NCBI GenBank assembly: GCA_021413735.1
Contig: JAIOPV010000016.1
Coordinates: 1 to 64,000, forward strand
Length of the DNA stretch: 64,000 nt
Direction of reading: 5' to 3'
DNA from: Planctomycetota bacterium
Lineage (GTDB): Bacteria; Planctomycetota; Planctomycetia; Gemmatales; Gemmataceae
Below, one piece after another: positions 53,946-62,068 of the stretch. A model generated the notes under the pieces. It searched no databases, had not been told where the DNA came from, and saw nothing but the letters and a program-made list of their open reading frames with translations. How positions within the stretch are numbered: the first letter of the stretch is position 1; each line of letters opens with the position of its first letter. The translations under genes were made by a program, and so were the position numbers.

Positions 53946-54572
53946 ATGGCGCGCGAGCATCCGGACGACCCTCTGCAATCACTCATCGCCCGCCTCCAAA
54001 CCGGCGATCCGGCCGCTTTGGAGGCCGTCATTGGGCATTCCGTCGAGCGATTGCGGCGGCTCGCACGAAAGATGTTGAAGTCTTACCCACAGGTCCGGCG
54101 TTGGAACGAAACCGACGATGTGCTTCAGAACTCACTCGTCCGTCTCCACCGGGCGTTACAGGAGACGAAGCCCGAGACGCTGGCCGGTTTCTTCGGCCTG
54201 GCCGCGACCCAGATCCGCCGCGAACTGATCGACCTTGCCCGGCACCACTACGGCCCCGAAGGCGACGGCGCCCACCACGCCTCCGACCCGAGAATCGTCG
54301 ACGGTGATGGCAACGTCACGCCTCGCGTCGATGCCGAAGCAGACCCGGCCACCGGCCCTGCGACTCAGGCTCAGTGGCAAGAGTTCCACGAACTGGTCGC
54401 CAAGCTCCCTGACGAGGAACGTCAAGTCTTCGACCTGATCTTCTACCAGGGGTTGTCCCAGGAGGATGCGGGGAAGGTTCTTGGCATCTCGGAGAGAACT
54501 GTGAAACGACGGTGGCGAGAGGCCAGACTCTCGCTGCAAGAGTTGACCAAGACCGGCCTCCCCGGGGAGTGA
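53946..54572 (+). CDS. ECF-type sigma factor
   Basis: A 208-residue sigma factor. ATG 53946 has AGAGGA at a good distance; a GTG start at 53889 would add 19 residues. Region 2: DPLQSLIARLQTGDPAALEA, RLRRLARKMLKSYPQVRRWN, ETDDVLQNSLVRLHRALQET, LAATQIRRELIDLARHHYG. Region 4: ELVAKLPDEERQVFDLIFYQ, GLSQEDAGKVLGISERTVKR, RWREARLSLQELTKTG. Convergent with the kinase gene, 9 bases between stops. This ECF type is planctomycete-specific. Confidence 0.85.
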   Translation: MAREHPDDPLQSLIARLQTGDPAALEAVIGHSVERLRRLARKMLKSYPQVRRWNETDDVLQNSLVRLHRALQETKPETLAGFFGLAATQIRRELIDLARHHYGPEGDGAHHASDPRIVDGDGNVTPRVDAEADPATGPATQAQWQEFHELVAKLPDEERQVFDLIFYQGLSQEDAGKVLGISERTVKRRWREARLSLQELTKTGLPGE

Positions 54573-54581
54573 CCCGGGAAG

Positions 54582-57500
54582 TCACGGGAGTTTTGACAAA
54601 TCCCAAGGTTCCGGCTCGATCAAGAGCCCGCTGTCCTTGAGAACGACGGCAGAGCCGCCCGATTGCTTGACGAGTATTCCCAGTGAGGGAATACGTTCCT
54701 TTCCGGCGTAGTACAGCCTCACCTTGCCGTTCAACGCCTTCTGGATTAGCGTCATCTGCTGCTCTGATATTGCCAGTTTTTTGCTGAGGCTGACGACACA
54801 AATTGAACCCTCCCCGCCCCCCTCTTGGGGCCACTCCTTGAGCGCGTTGAGTAATTCTGCGACCAAATCGGTTTGCTTCTTCGCCATGGCGACCTGTGGC
54901 CCGGCTTTGAGACCGGCGAGGAAGTTCTGGGCCTGGCGCCGGCCCTCAACGTCCAGAGCCTTCGGTTCGGTGAACATGGCTCGTTTGACTTCGGGAGGGA
55001 GGTCGCCATACAGTCGAACGTTGAGCTGTTGATTTGAAGGGAGATCCAGCACCAAGTCGGATAGCTGCTTGGAGACATACCGGCCCTGCCGATTCAAGAT
55101 GTCGTAGTCAAGATCGCAGAGCACAGTGACGGGAGATCCCTTCAGTTCCAGGGAGCAAAAACGGGGGGAGGGGCGTTGCGGTTGGTCGGCCTTCGGCGGG
55201 GGGTCGGCGGTGTCGCCGGAGTTTATTTTGGCCTGTCGGGCGTACCGGACGAGCAACTCGTCGGCGCGCCTGCGGACGGCGTCATCCCCGGCGGACTTCG
55301 CGACCGCATCAAGGGCAACGACCGCTTCACGGACAACATCATGTGGCCATTTGTAAGGATCTTTGAAATCCAGACGCACGAGGATTTGCTTGTACAATTC
55401 GCCGAGGTCTTGATGCGCGTCGGCCGGCATGACCGCTGAGGCGTAGTATCGTGCGATTGTGAACTGCAAGGTGAGTGCCTCAACCGGGCCAACTTCACCA
55501 CCTTGGCGGTACGAACGCTCGATCAGTTTCCGGACGTAGTGGTGTGGGAGTCGGGGCAATTGCTTCTCGAAGTCGCCCGGATCAGCTTTGATTCCGAATT
55601 TTTTGTTTACACCAAAGAATTTCATCCGCAGGTAAGTGTCAAACGGCCAGAGGGCTGAGAACATTGGCCAGCGAAAGCTGTCGCGGAGTTCGGGCTTGAG
55701 ATACTTCTCTGGCTTCTCAAGACCTTCCATGAAGACTGTGTCATTGCCCCCGTCCAACTGCTCCTGGAAAAATTTCCCGTCCAGGGTGAGGATTTTGTTC
55801 ATCTCCGCCCCGACCGCGAGGGCCTGATCGGCAGGGACGTGATCCGTGAACGCCCGCCAGTAGAGCAAGAGCAGCTTTCGCTCACGGTCAGCATCCCCCC
55901 GTAATCCCGCGTGGGCGGAGAGGGAGATCAGTGCGGCAAAGTAGGCCGCGTCTCGCTTGCCGGTCGTAATGACTATTTGGAGGTTTTCCTGGTGGGTGGC
56001 CATCGCCTTGCCGACCTTGCCCGCACGGGCCATGCGTTCCCGTTCGCCCTCACCAAGGCGGATCAAGGCCAGAGTCTCCAGGCGACCCAGCTCCTGCCGG
56101 GCCAGCCGAAACTCCGGGTCTCGGGCCATCGCCTGCCGCAGTCGGGCCTCCGCCTCGGCCTGTTGGTTGAGTTGCAAGGCCGCCAGGGCGTCACTGTAGA
56201 GTCGGAACGCCTCGAAATCCTTGATGGCCGACTGCCCCAGGAGGTGGCGATCGGCATCGGTCAGACGCACCTTGAGGCCGTCGACGATCTTCGAGGTTAA
56301 CGCCCGTTGCACCGCGAGGAAGTCCGCCTTGCTGCCGGTCACCGAATCAGCGAATACGATCGCACCCGTCTCGACTGCGATCACCCGGATGTTCACGCGA
56401 ACCTGTTCACCGGTGATCAGGTAAGACCCCGCGAGCAGTCGCTGGGCGGCCAGGCCCTTGCCCAGTCGCGAGGCTGTTGCCGGGTCGATGAAGTCGCCCT
56501 TCGCGAGTTTGTGTTCGTTGAGTACGGTCGAAAGGCGGGATCGTTCCACCACCGCCAGTGCGGAAACCTTGGCGAGGTCGGTCACAAGCATGTCCCGCAG
56601 TCCTTGCCGGAACCCGTCGAGAGATGCGTCCTGAGAGTGATTCTCGAAGTCGAGGACGGCGAGGGTCGTGGGGAGCGGCGCAGCGGGTAATGAAGCGACG
56701 TCGCCCGGTTGGTTCTGGCTCACGCTCGCAATGGGCGAAAGGTTGCGGGGCGGGAGCGTCAGACCGACAATCAGCGCGAGGATCGCCGCACCACTGATGA
56801 CCATCACCGCCAAGCGGCGTTTCCATGTGCGAGATACGGCCGGCGGGATGGAGACGCCAGGAGCCTTCGCGTGCCCCAGTGCCTCAACGAACGCCGCACA
56901 CGACGGCCACCGGTCGGCGGGATTCTTGGCGAGCGCCCGCTTGACGACTTCCCTCTCCTCGGCGGGGAGCATCGCCAGGTCGGGTGCCTGTTCGAGGTGG
57001 GCCCTCATCAACTGTGCGGCTGTGCCCGCGAAGGGGAGCCTCCCGCCGCGAAGCTCGCAATACGTGACGGCGAGCGAATACTGGTCCGACTGATTCGACG
57101 TTCGATCCGCGAAGAACTCGGGTGCCGCGTAGGCGTACGTCATGCTCCCGCTGTGGGCCGTCATCGCGTGCCTGAGGATGCGGACCAACCCGAAGTCGCC
57201 CACTTTCACGCCGCCTCCCGAGAGGAGCAGGTTGTGCGGCTTGACGTCCCGGTGCTGGAGCCCGACGGGCTCCGGTTCGCCGGGGAACAGGTGCGGCGTG
57301 TGCAGGTGGTCGAGCCCCCGGGCGGCATCCGCCATGTAGCCGAGCAACTCGTCGCGGGGAATGCCGGACAGCCCTTCCGCCTTCGCCTCCTTCAGGCGAT
57401 TGAGAAGAGATCTGTCGGCCAACTCCATCGCGATGATTAAATGGCTGTCTATCTCCCAGGAGCCCACGACGGCCAGGAGGTTCGGGTGCCGGACCTCCTT

Positions 57501-57920
57501 CATGATGGTGAGGGCGTGCCGTTCGGTGTCTCCGACCCGGTGCCCCAACCTCACAAACTTGAGGGCAACAGGTAAGCCGCCCGGTGCCTTCGCCTTCCAG
57601 ACCTCGCCGAAGCCTCCCGCCCCCAGCCGGGTCTCCAGGCGATAGCCAGGCACCGGCTCTTCACCGGGACCAAAACGGAAAATTCGTTCTGCGGACCCAC
57701 CCGTATCTGCGTCGAGGCTGTTGGCTGTGGATGGGGCTGCGGCGTCGAGTCGAGCATCCATTGCTTGCAACCGAGACACGGTCGCTCGAAATGCCGCGAT
57801 TAGTTCTTGAGGGGCGGGCCCTTGCAGGACGATAAACTCATCGACGGAGCGTGGTCGGCCATCCTCGTGAAGTTCCTCCCAACGGTCCAGCCAGTTGTCG
57901 AGGGCTGTACGTTCAGACAT
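54582..57920 (-). CDS. Ser/Thr kinase with FlgO/CsgG-like periplasmic domain
   Basis: A 1112-residue protein. Kinase (about 90-345): LGAGGFGEVWKA, VALKFVRLG, LQHRDVKPHNLLLSGGGVK, VGDFGLVRILRH, MTYAYAAPEFFA. Membrane helix RLAVMVISGAAILALIVGLT (~370-390). Then a FlgO/CsgG-like domain (TLAVLDFENHSQDASLDGFR, AVVERSRLSTVLNEHKLAKG, LLAGSYLITGEQVRVNIRVI) and a long helical repeat region; the end (SICVVSLSKKLAISEQQMTL, YAGKERIPSLGILVKQSGG) may be another domain. Convergent with the sigma factor, which it may control. Confidence 0.85.
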   Translation of the reverse strand: MSERTALDNWLDRWEELHEDGRPRSVDEFIVLQGPAPQELIAAFRATVSRLQAMDARLDAAAPSTANSLDADTGGSAERIFRFGPGEEPVPGYRLETRLGAGGFGEVWKAKAPGGLPVALKFVRLGHRVGDTERHALTIMKEVRHPNLLAVVGSWEIDSHLIIAMELADRSLLNRLKEAKAEGLSGIPRDELLGYMADAARGLDHLHTPHLFPGEPEPVGLQHRDVKPHNLLLSGGGVKVGDFGLVRILRHAMTAHSGSMTYAYAAPEFFADRTSNQSDQYSLAVTYCELRGGRLPFAGTAAQLMRAHLEQAPDLAMLPAEEREVVKRALAKNPADRWPSCAAFVEALGHAKAPGVSIPPAVSRTWKRRLAVMVISGAAILALIVGLTLPPRNLSPIASVSQNQPGDVASLPAAPLPTTLAVLDFENHSQDASLDGFRQGLRDMLVTDLAKVSALAVVERSRLSTVLNEHKLAKGDFIDPATASRLGKGLAAQRLLAGSYLITGEQVRVNIRVIAVETGAIVFADSVTGSKADFLAVQRALTSKIVDGLKVRLTDADRHLLGQSAIKDFEAFRLYSDALAALQLNQQAEAEARLRQAMARDPEFRLARQELGRLETLALIRLGEGERERMARAGKVGKAMATHQENLQIVITTGKRDAAYFAALISLSAHAGLRGDADRERKLLLLYWRAFTDHVPADQALAVGAEMNKILTLDGKFFQEQLDGGNDTVFMEGLEKPEKYLKPELRDSFRWPMFSALWPFDTYLRMKFFGVNKKFGIKADPGDFEKQLPRLPHHYVRKLIERSYRQGGEVGPVEALTLQFTIARYYASAVMPADAHQDLGELYKQILVRLDFKDPYKWPHDVVREAVVALDAVAKSAGDDAVRRRADELLVRYARQAKINSGDTADPPPKADQPQRPSPRFCSLELKGSPVTVLCDLDYDILNRQGRYVSKQLSDLVLDLPSNQQLNVRLYGDLPPEVKRAMFTEPKALDVEGRRQAQNFLAGLKAGPQVAMAKKQTDLVAELLNALKEWPQEGGGEGSICVVSLSKKLAISEQQMTLIQKALNGKVRLYYAGKERIPSLGILVKQSGGSAVVLKDSGLLIEPEPWDLSKLP

Positions 57921-58454
57921 CGGAGCCGTTCGTGGTGGCAGTACGTTGGAATGAATCGATGCCAGGCCAGTCTAACGCTCTTTGATCTAGTCCGCCATCG
58001 GTTACTTGCCGCAGACGACATCCGGTTCAGGACGCGAGGTAGAGCGCAACTGACGACGCATACGCATTCGGCGGTTCGTGCCGAGTCCATTCAATTCGAC
58101 ATGAAGCAAACTTCAGTCGAGCCATCTCTACTTGTGAGCGGATCGTGCTTGGTGTGCGGTAGTCATTCCCTGTCGGTCGAGAGGCAGATCAACGAACTTC
58201 ACGAACTTCTCGCTGACAGTTGAGACGGTGCTGTCGCTGCTGGCGAGTGCGGAGGTGACCTCCCTGGCTAAAAATATGGCCGTCTCGATGCCTTCGCAAC
58301 ACCCGTTGCCATCCGGCCATCGAAGGAACCTCCTTCGCAACCGAATGGCAACAGTGAGTGTCGATGGATGTGCTGTTCGGACGGGCCTGTCGTGGACCGG
58401 ACTTTTCGTGGAGTACGGGTCTTCAAGCCGGCCATTTCACCGCTTCACTTCATT
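57921..58454. other. Intergenic region with possible small gene
   Basis: About 530 bases between the kinase start and the DUF5131 gene. It holds the weak open frame 58128-58340 and a near-perfect AAGGAGGT site at about 58328 on the minus strand, preceding a 43-codon frame with no evident product. Confidence 0.4.
58128..58340 (-). CDS. Possible small protein
   Basis: A 70-residue frame on the minus strand, WPDGNGCCEGIETAIFLARE, VTSALASSDSTVSTVSEKFV, KFVDLPLDRQGMTTAHQARS, high GC at third positions. No ATG at a good position (TTG 58340). Function unknown. Confidence 0.35.
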   Translation of the reverse strand: MRRRFLRWPDGNGCCEGIETAIFLAREVTSALASSDSTVSTVSEKFVKFVDLPLDRQGMTTAHQARSAHK

Positions 58455-59207
58455 TCACGAGATCACGTTCAACGGGAAACGGCCCACGGGCAATTCCTGC
58501 ACGACCCGGCCATCGAGCAGTGGCTTCTCGCAGGGAACGCCGCGTTCCTCAATGTAAGCCTGCTTGAAGAAGTGGAGCTTCCCTGCATCCTTGCACTGCT
58601 GATCGATATCACGCACCCAGTCGATGTCCATCACGTCCCGTTTCTCCTTCGCTGCTCGTTCGCAACCGGTGATGATCCAATCGAGCCAGGGCAGGTACGG
58701 CCGAAAGTCCATGCGTTCCAGCAGCGGTTCGGCCGAGACGAACTTCACGACGGACGGCAACTTTTGCAGATGCTTCAGTCGCGACAGTGATTTCCGAACG
58801 CCACACGTCACACCCAACCACACATTGGGGTAACCCGCGCCCCAATCTGCGGGCAATCGCTTTGCTGCCAGTTCGGGCCGCTTCGTGAGGACGAGCCAGT
58901 CGAGATTTTGGCACGCCTTGATGATCTCCCACACTTTCGGTCTCCACTCGTCAGCCCCGGGGTGGAAGAAATCGCTGAGAGAGCAAGTGAACACTCTCTC
59001 ACGGACGCGAGAAGCCCCAGCCTGCCGATTCCACTTTGCCGGGTCTGACCAGTCCACTCTTCGTATCGGCCCGCCAAAGGGCACCCGGCCGCCGCGTTTC
59101 ATGATCGCCTCGATGTAGCAGAATTTGCACTCGCGAGAAACCTTGTTACAGCCCTGCCAGAAGTTCATGGTGTGGTGGGTCCATCCGATCTTGCTGTTCT
59201 TTCCCAT
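58455..59207 (-). CDS. DUF5131 (phage Gp37/Gp68-type) protein
   Basis: A 250-residue protein from ATG 59207 (MGKNSKIGWTHHTMNFWQGC), with CNKVSRECKFCYIEAIMKRG giving a radical-SAM-like Cys cluster (C-x7-CxxCY), then RVFTCSLSDFFHPGADEWRP, LDWLVLTKRPELAAKRLPAD, VWLGVTCGVRKS, VSAEPLLERM, LDWIITGCERAAK and LHFFKQAY. DUF5131 proteins are common in phages and mobile elements; their reaction is not known. It points to a phage-like origin of the element. Confidence 0.85.
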   Translation of the reverse strand: MGKNSKIGWTHHTMNFWQGCNKVSRECKFCYIEAIMKRGGRVPFGGPIRRVDWSDPAKWNRQAGASRVRERVFTCSLSDFFHPGADEWRPKVWEIIKACQNLDWLVLTKRPELAAKRLPADWGAGYPNVWLGVTCGVRKSLSRLKHLQKLPSVVKFVSAEPLLERMDFRPYLPWLDWIITGCERAAKEKRDVMDIDWVRDIDQQCKDAGKLHFFKQAYIEERGVPCEKPLLDGRVVQELPVGRFPLNVIS

Positions 59208-59425
59208 AGCGGTCACCTGTGTGAGGAATTGGTTCGTTGCAAATAGATAGTTGGGCACCCCGATCCGCCGTCGCGCGAGAGCACGGTCGAGTAAACGGGG
59301 TGCCGAATTACGGAGTTCGGGTTCGCCCGCGTTCGCAACCCAACCCTGGCTCGCCAACACGTCGCCTGGGTGAGGTTTGTCAGTGGCAAGCCGACGACAC
59401 CTGAGGGTGTCGCCTCCCTCGGCGG

Positions 59426-59842
59426 TCACTCCAGTGCCGATGGTGAAAACTTGGCGGCAAGCAGACCTGCGAGCACGTCGGCGTGGCACGCCTTCGGCGC
59501 ACACCAGCAAGCCAGTGGGCGTTCCCCGTTCCTCGTCTCCGCCCGGAGCACTTCGAGTTGCTCGGCCAAGTCGGACCGAGCCAGGAGCCATTCTCGATAC
59601 TTTGCGATGCAGTCAACTCGCTCGCAGTCCGTGGCATTCGGCTTCAGTTTGAACGGGTTGGCCAGAGGGTGCCCACGGCCGGCGCGGCCCTTCCGGCCAA
59701 CGTAGACGCTCGGTCCTTCGTGCCGATTAACATGAACGACGCGGTAACAGGCCATCGACCGTGTTGGTGACTCTGCCCCCTCGCCTTCGTGCTGTACCGG
59801 ATCGCCACGGCTTTGGTCACGGGATGCTCGACGTGCCGTCAT
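59426..59842 (-). CDS. DUF4326 protein
   Basis: A 138-residue protein starting at ATG 59842, whose ATG overlaps the upstream stop as ATGA. Domain from about residue 30: YRVVHVNRHEGPSVYVGRKG, RAGRGHPLANPFKLK, IAKYREWLLARSD, ETRNGERPLACWCAPKACHA, DVLAGLL. The CWCAPxxCHxD ending is the DUF4326 signature; a metal site through Cys/His is likely. Found often in phages and mobile elements; function unknown. Confidence 0.82.
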   Translation of the reverse strand: MTARRASRDQSRGDPVQHEGEGAESPTRSMACYRVVHVNRHEGPSVYVGRKGRAGRGHPLANPFKLKPNATDCERVDCIAKYREWLLARSDLAEQLEVLRAETRNGERPLACWCAPKACHADVLAGLLAAKFSPSALE

Positions 59843-60251
59843 CTCCAACTCCATGTGCTGAGAAATAAGGCGAACCAAGACTGCCTTGGTCCGCTGAACA
59901 GTTCGTCCGGCAACTGGGGTAAGGTTTCGAGCCACGATTCGTACGCGACTTCGGCAGCCGACGGTTCGACGAACCGGATGAGGTTGGCGTAGATAAAACG
60001 TCTCCACCCCAGCACGATCCAGTCAGCTCGCTTTTCCGGACCTTCAACTTCACGACGGACCTCTCCCGTGATGAGATGGTCATGCGGATCGGGACCGAGT
60101 CCGCCTCATGCGTTTCCGTCTCGGCCGGCGTGGCGATCGGCCTGCAGGTGACCAACGCCTGCGGCGTCCCCGCCACATTTGGTTCACGTTCGCCGTCAGC
60201 ATTGAAAACCCCTTGAATCGTCTTCTCGACTCGCTTTGTTGTTTCGCCCAC
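59839..60251 (-). pseudogene. Frameshifted gene coupled to the DUF4326 gene
   Basis: Two minus-strand frames complement each other. The first, from GTG 60251 (VGETTKRVEKTIQGVFNADG) to about 60060, reads QALVTCRPIATPAETETHEA, DSVPIRMTISSRE. The second (59839-60105) reads VRREVEGPEKRADWIVLGWR, RFIYANLIRFVEPSAAEVAY, ESWLETLPQLPDELFSGPRQ, and ends at TGA overlapping the next ATG. One frameshift joins them into a plausible ~135-residue protein. The second frame alone has no start. No family is recognised. Confidence 0.5.
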
Positions 60252-60320
60252 CGAAGTTGATGGGCCTGACAGGGAGGCGAGTGCGGAACGTTACGGGGGC
60301 CAAGGATTATTTGAGAAAGC
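60241..60320 (-). promoter_or_regulatory. Upstream element, copy 2
   Basis: On the minus strand: TCTCAAATAATCCTTGGCCC, then CACTCGCCTCCCTGTCAGGC and CCATCAACTTCG. It begins directly upstream of the frameshifted gene. Copy 1 is at 53560-53640. Confidence 0.6.
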
Positions 60321-60683
60321 CGTCGAAGGAAGTTGCCGTTTTCGCCGAACGGGTGCGAATGTGACTTTGCCGACGGTGCGACACCAATCAATCAGGGCCA
60401 GTTCGGCGGAGGCTATCCGCTCCCCCTCCTGTCGTGGCGAGGCCCCATGATATAAAGTGTCGCGGCGCCTCTAATAATGACGTGAGTGCTGGTTGCCGTC
60501 GAGATTATCAAAGACGAGTCATGAGAACCGTTTGCGAGGCTGGTCACCGCGCGATTGTGCTCTCTGATTCCGGCACGCAAGTGATGCGCCTGCGACGAGC
60601 ATTCGAGATTTGAGGCAACGGTAGGGGCAGAAGGGCCATTGTGGGGATGATGGAACGAACTGTGTGTTCGACGCGATTTAAGG
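60321..60683. other. Intergenic region with motif site 4
   Basis: No convincing gene. It holds GGCGCCTCTA at 60464-60473 (AGTGTCGCGGCGCCTCTAAT). The sequence near 60260-60320 is the upstream element. Confidence 0.5.
60464..60473 (+). promoter_or_regulatory. GGCGCCTCTA motif, site 4
   Basis: The fourth site, intergenic between the frameshifted gene and the gene 60684-61541. Flanking AGTGTCGC matches the ANTGTNGC context of sites 2 and 3. Confidence 0.5.
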
Positions 60684-61541
60684 CTATCCGTTGCGTGCTT
60701 CACGCTTCAGTCTCGCCCGCTTGATCGCCTTGACGACCACCTCCCGTGTCACCTTGGCGTCCGGGTGAAGGCCATTCCAGCGGTCCCGAATCCCGGCCGC
60801 GCTATGGTCTGTCGGCTCGCCCTTGGCTTCGTACCATTCGAGGAACTGTCGATCACGGTCGTGACACGGCGTGGCAGGCGTACTCGTCGCTGTTTGGTTC
60901 CCTAACCTGAGCAGCCCATATTCCAGAACGGCCCAACCGGGGGAGTAGGAAATCTCCGGCAACCCATCAGCAAAACTCCCTTCGACGTTAATCGTTTCGT
61001 CATCGCAGAACAACATTTCCCGCGTCACCTTCAATTGGGCCATCAGCGAGCGGAGAGCATCTGGATGTTCCCATCGCCACGCTGCACGATTCGCTGCCAC
61101 GTCCTGCGATCTGGGTTCGTCGTCCACGACGATCTTGCGTCGTGCCGGGACGTATTGAACACTCGCGATCTCCAAGCCGAGGCGGAGCCACGCACCGTAC
61201 AACGCGAGTCCGGAGGGCCGAGTTCTGGCCCATTCCAGGCAAGCGCTTTCCAACGCTCGGAACTGATCCGCGAGTCGGCTTGGCTCGGCAATCGAGTCGT
61301 GAGCAGGTGCAGACACAAGTTGCGTTCCCACCGAGGTCAGGATCTCCGCGCCGAGTTGACCCAGTACACCGACACCGGCAAGTCGAACCCATTCGTCGAA
61401 CGCGACCACGAGATGCCCGAGGACATGTTTTGCCGAATCGCGGTCCCCTGGCCCGGACGATTGGTCTGCGTGTTTTTGTGTGAGAACTGCCTGTCGGAGA
61501 CGGAGCCCCAACCGGTAACACGCCAGCGAGTGGTCGTCCAC
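60684..61541 (-). CDS. Hypothetical protein of the element
   Basis: A 285-residue protein starting at GTG 61541 (VDDHSLACYRLGLRLRQAVL), placed by GGAAGGGTACTC; an ATG (61577) is further upstream. Helical parts: HADQSSGPGDRDSAKHVLGH, LADQFRALESACLEWARTRP, then AIKRARLKREARNG at the end. DRDRQFLEWYEAKGEPTDHS and RWNGLHPDAKVTREVVVKAI could be a helical DNA-binding tail. Unknown. Confidence 0.55.
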   Translation of the reverse strand: MDDHSLACYRLGLRLRQAVLTQKHADQSSGPGDRDSAKHVLGHLVVAFDEWVRLAGVGVLGQLGAEILTSVGTQLVSAPAHDSIAEPSRLADQFRALESACLEWARTRPSGLALYGAWLRLGLEIASVQYVPARRKIVVDDEPRSQDVAANRAAWRWEHPDALRSLMAQLKVTREMLFCDDETINVEGSFADGLPEISYSPGWAVLEYGLLRLGNQTATSTPATPCHDRDRQFLEWYEAKGEPTDHSAAGIRDRWNGLHPDAKVTREVVVKAIKRARLKREARNG

Positions 61542-61819
61542 GAGTACCCTTCCTGCGGCGTTACCGCAAATCCGCACCGACGCTCAGGTCCTGCAAATAG
61601 GGGACTGAAAAATCTTTGTGTTCCACGGCCATTTACCCGGTGTTCCCCCTCTTGATCGTTCTACAGGGGGGCCCCTTATCATGCCACAGTCACACGGTTT
61701 ACACACTTTGTGATGACCGGAGTAACGGCATATTCCGAGAGAACATGACGGTTGTGCTCCGGTGCGGGAGAGTTCGGAACCGTGATATGACCTCTCGACG
61801 AATCAACAGGAGGTGGAGA

Positions 61820-62068
61820 GTGACTGTCGCCGAGGCCGCGTTGCACGCGGGTGTGAGCCAAAGTTTGATCTACGCCTGGTGTGGGGATAAGTCGCTCGCC
61901 CACACGAGGGTTGGCCGTGTGGGCAAGCGAGGGCACATCAGGATCGCGATCGAAGACTTGGATGGTGTCTTGGCGGCGCTCAAGGTTACGAAGACGGCAT
62001 CCGTGCCGTCAGTCACTGTGAGATACGCACCGCCACTTCGGCTGAAGCACGTTCGGGTGAAGCCCTGA
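61820..62068 (+). CDS. Excisionase-like HTH protein
   Basis: An 82-residue protein starting at GTG 61820, seven bases after AGGAGG. VTVAEAALHAGVSQSLIYAW is an MerR/excisionase-type helix-turn-helix; then GDKSLAHTRVGRVGKRGHIR, IAIEDLDGVLAALK completes a winged element. It overlaps the 3' end of the integrase gene by 56 bases in convergent orientation. Such a small HTH next to a tyrosine integrase is typical of an excision factor. Confidence 0.72.
   Translation: MTVAEAALHAGVSQSLIYAWCGDKSLAHTRVGRVGKRGHIRIAIEDLDGVLAALKVTKTASVPSVTVRYAPPLRLKHVRVKP

Noticed and set aside
60005-60212. Plus-strand frame with high GC at third positions (VTNACGVPATFG)
   Set aside because: It has no upstream start with a ribosome site and overlaps the better supported, coupled minus-strand frame.
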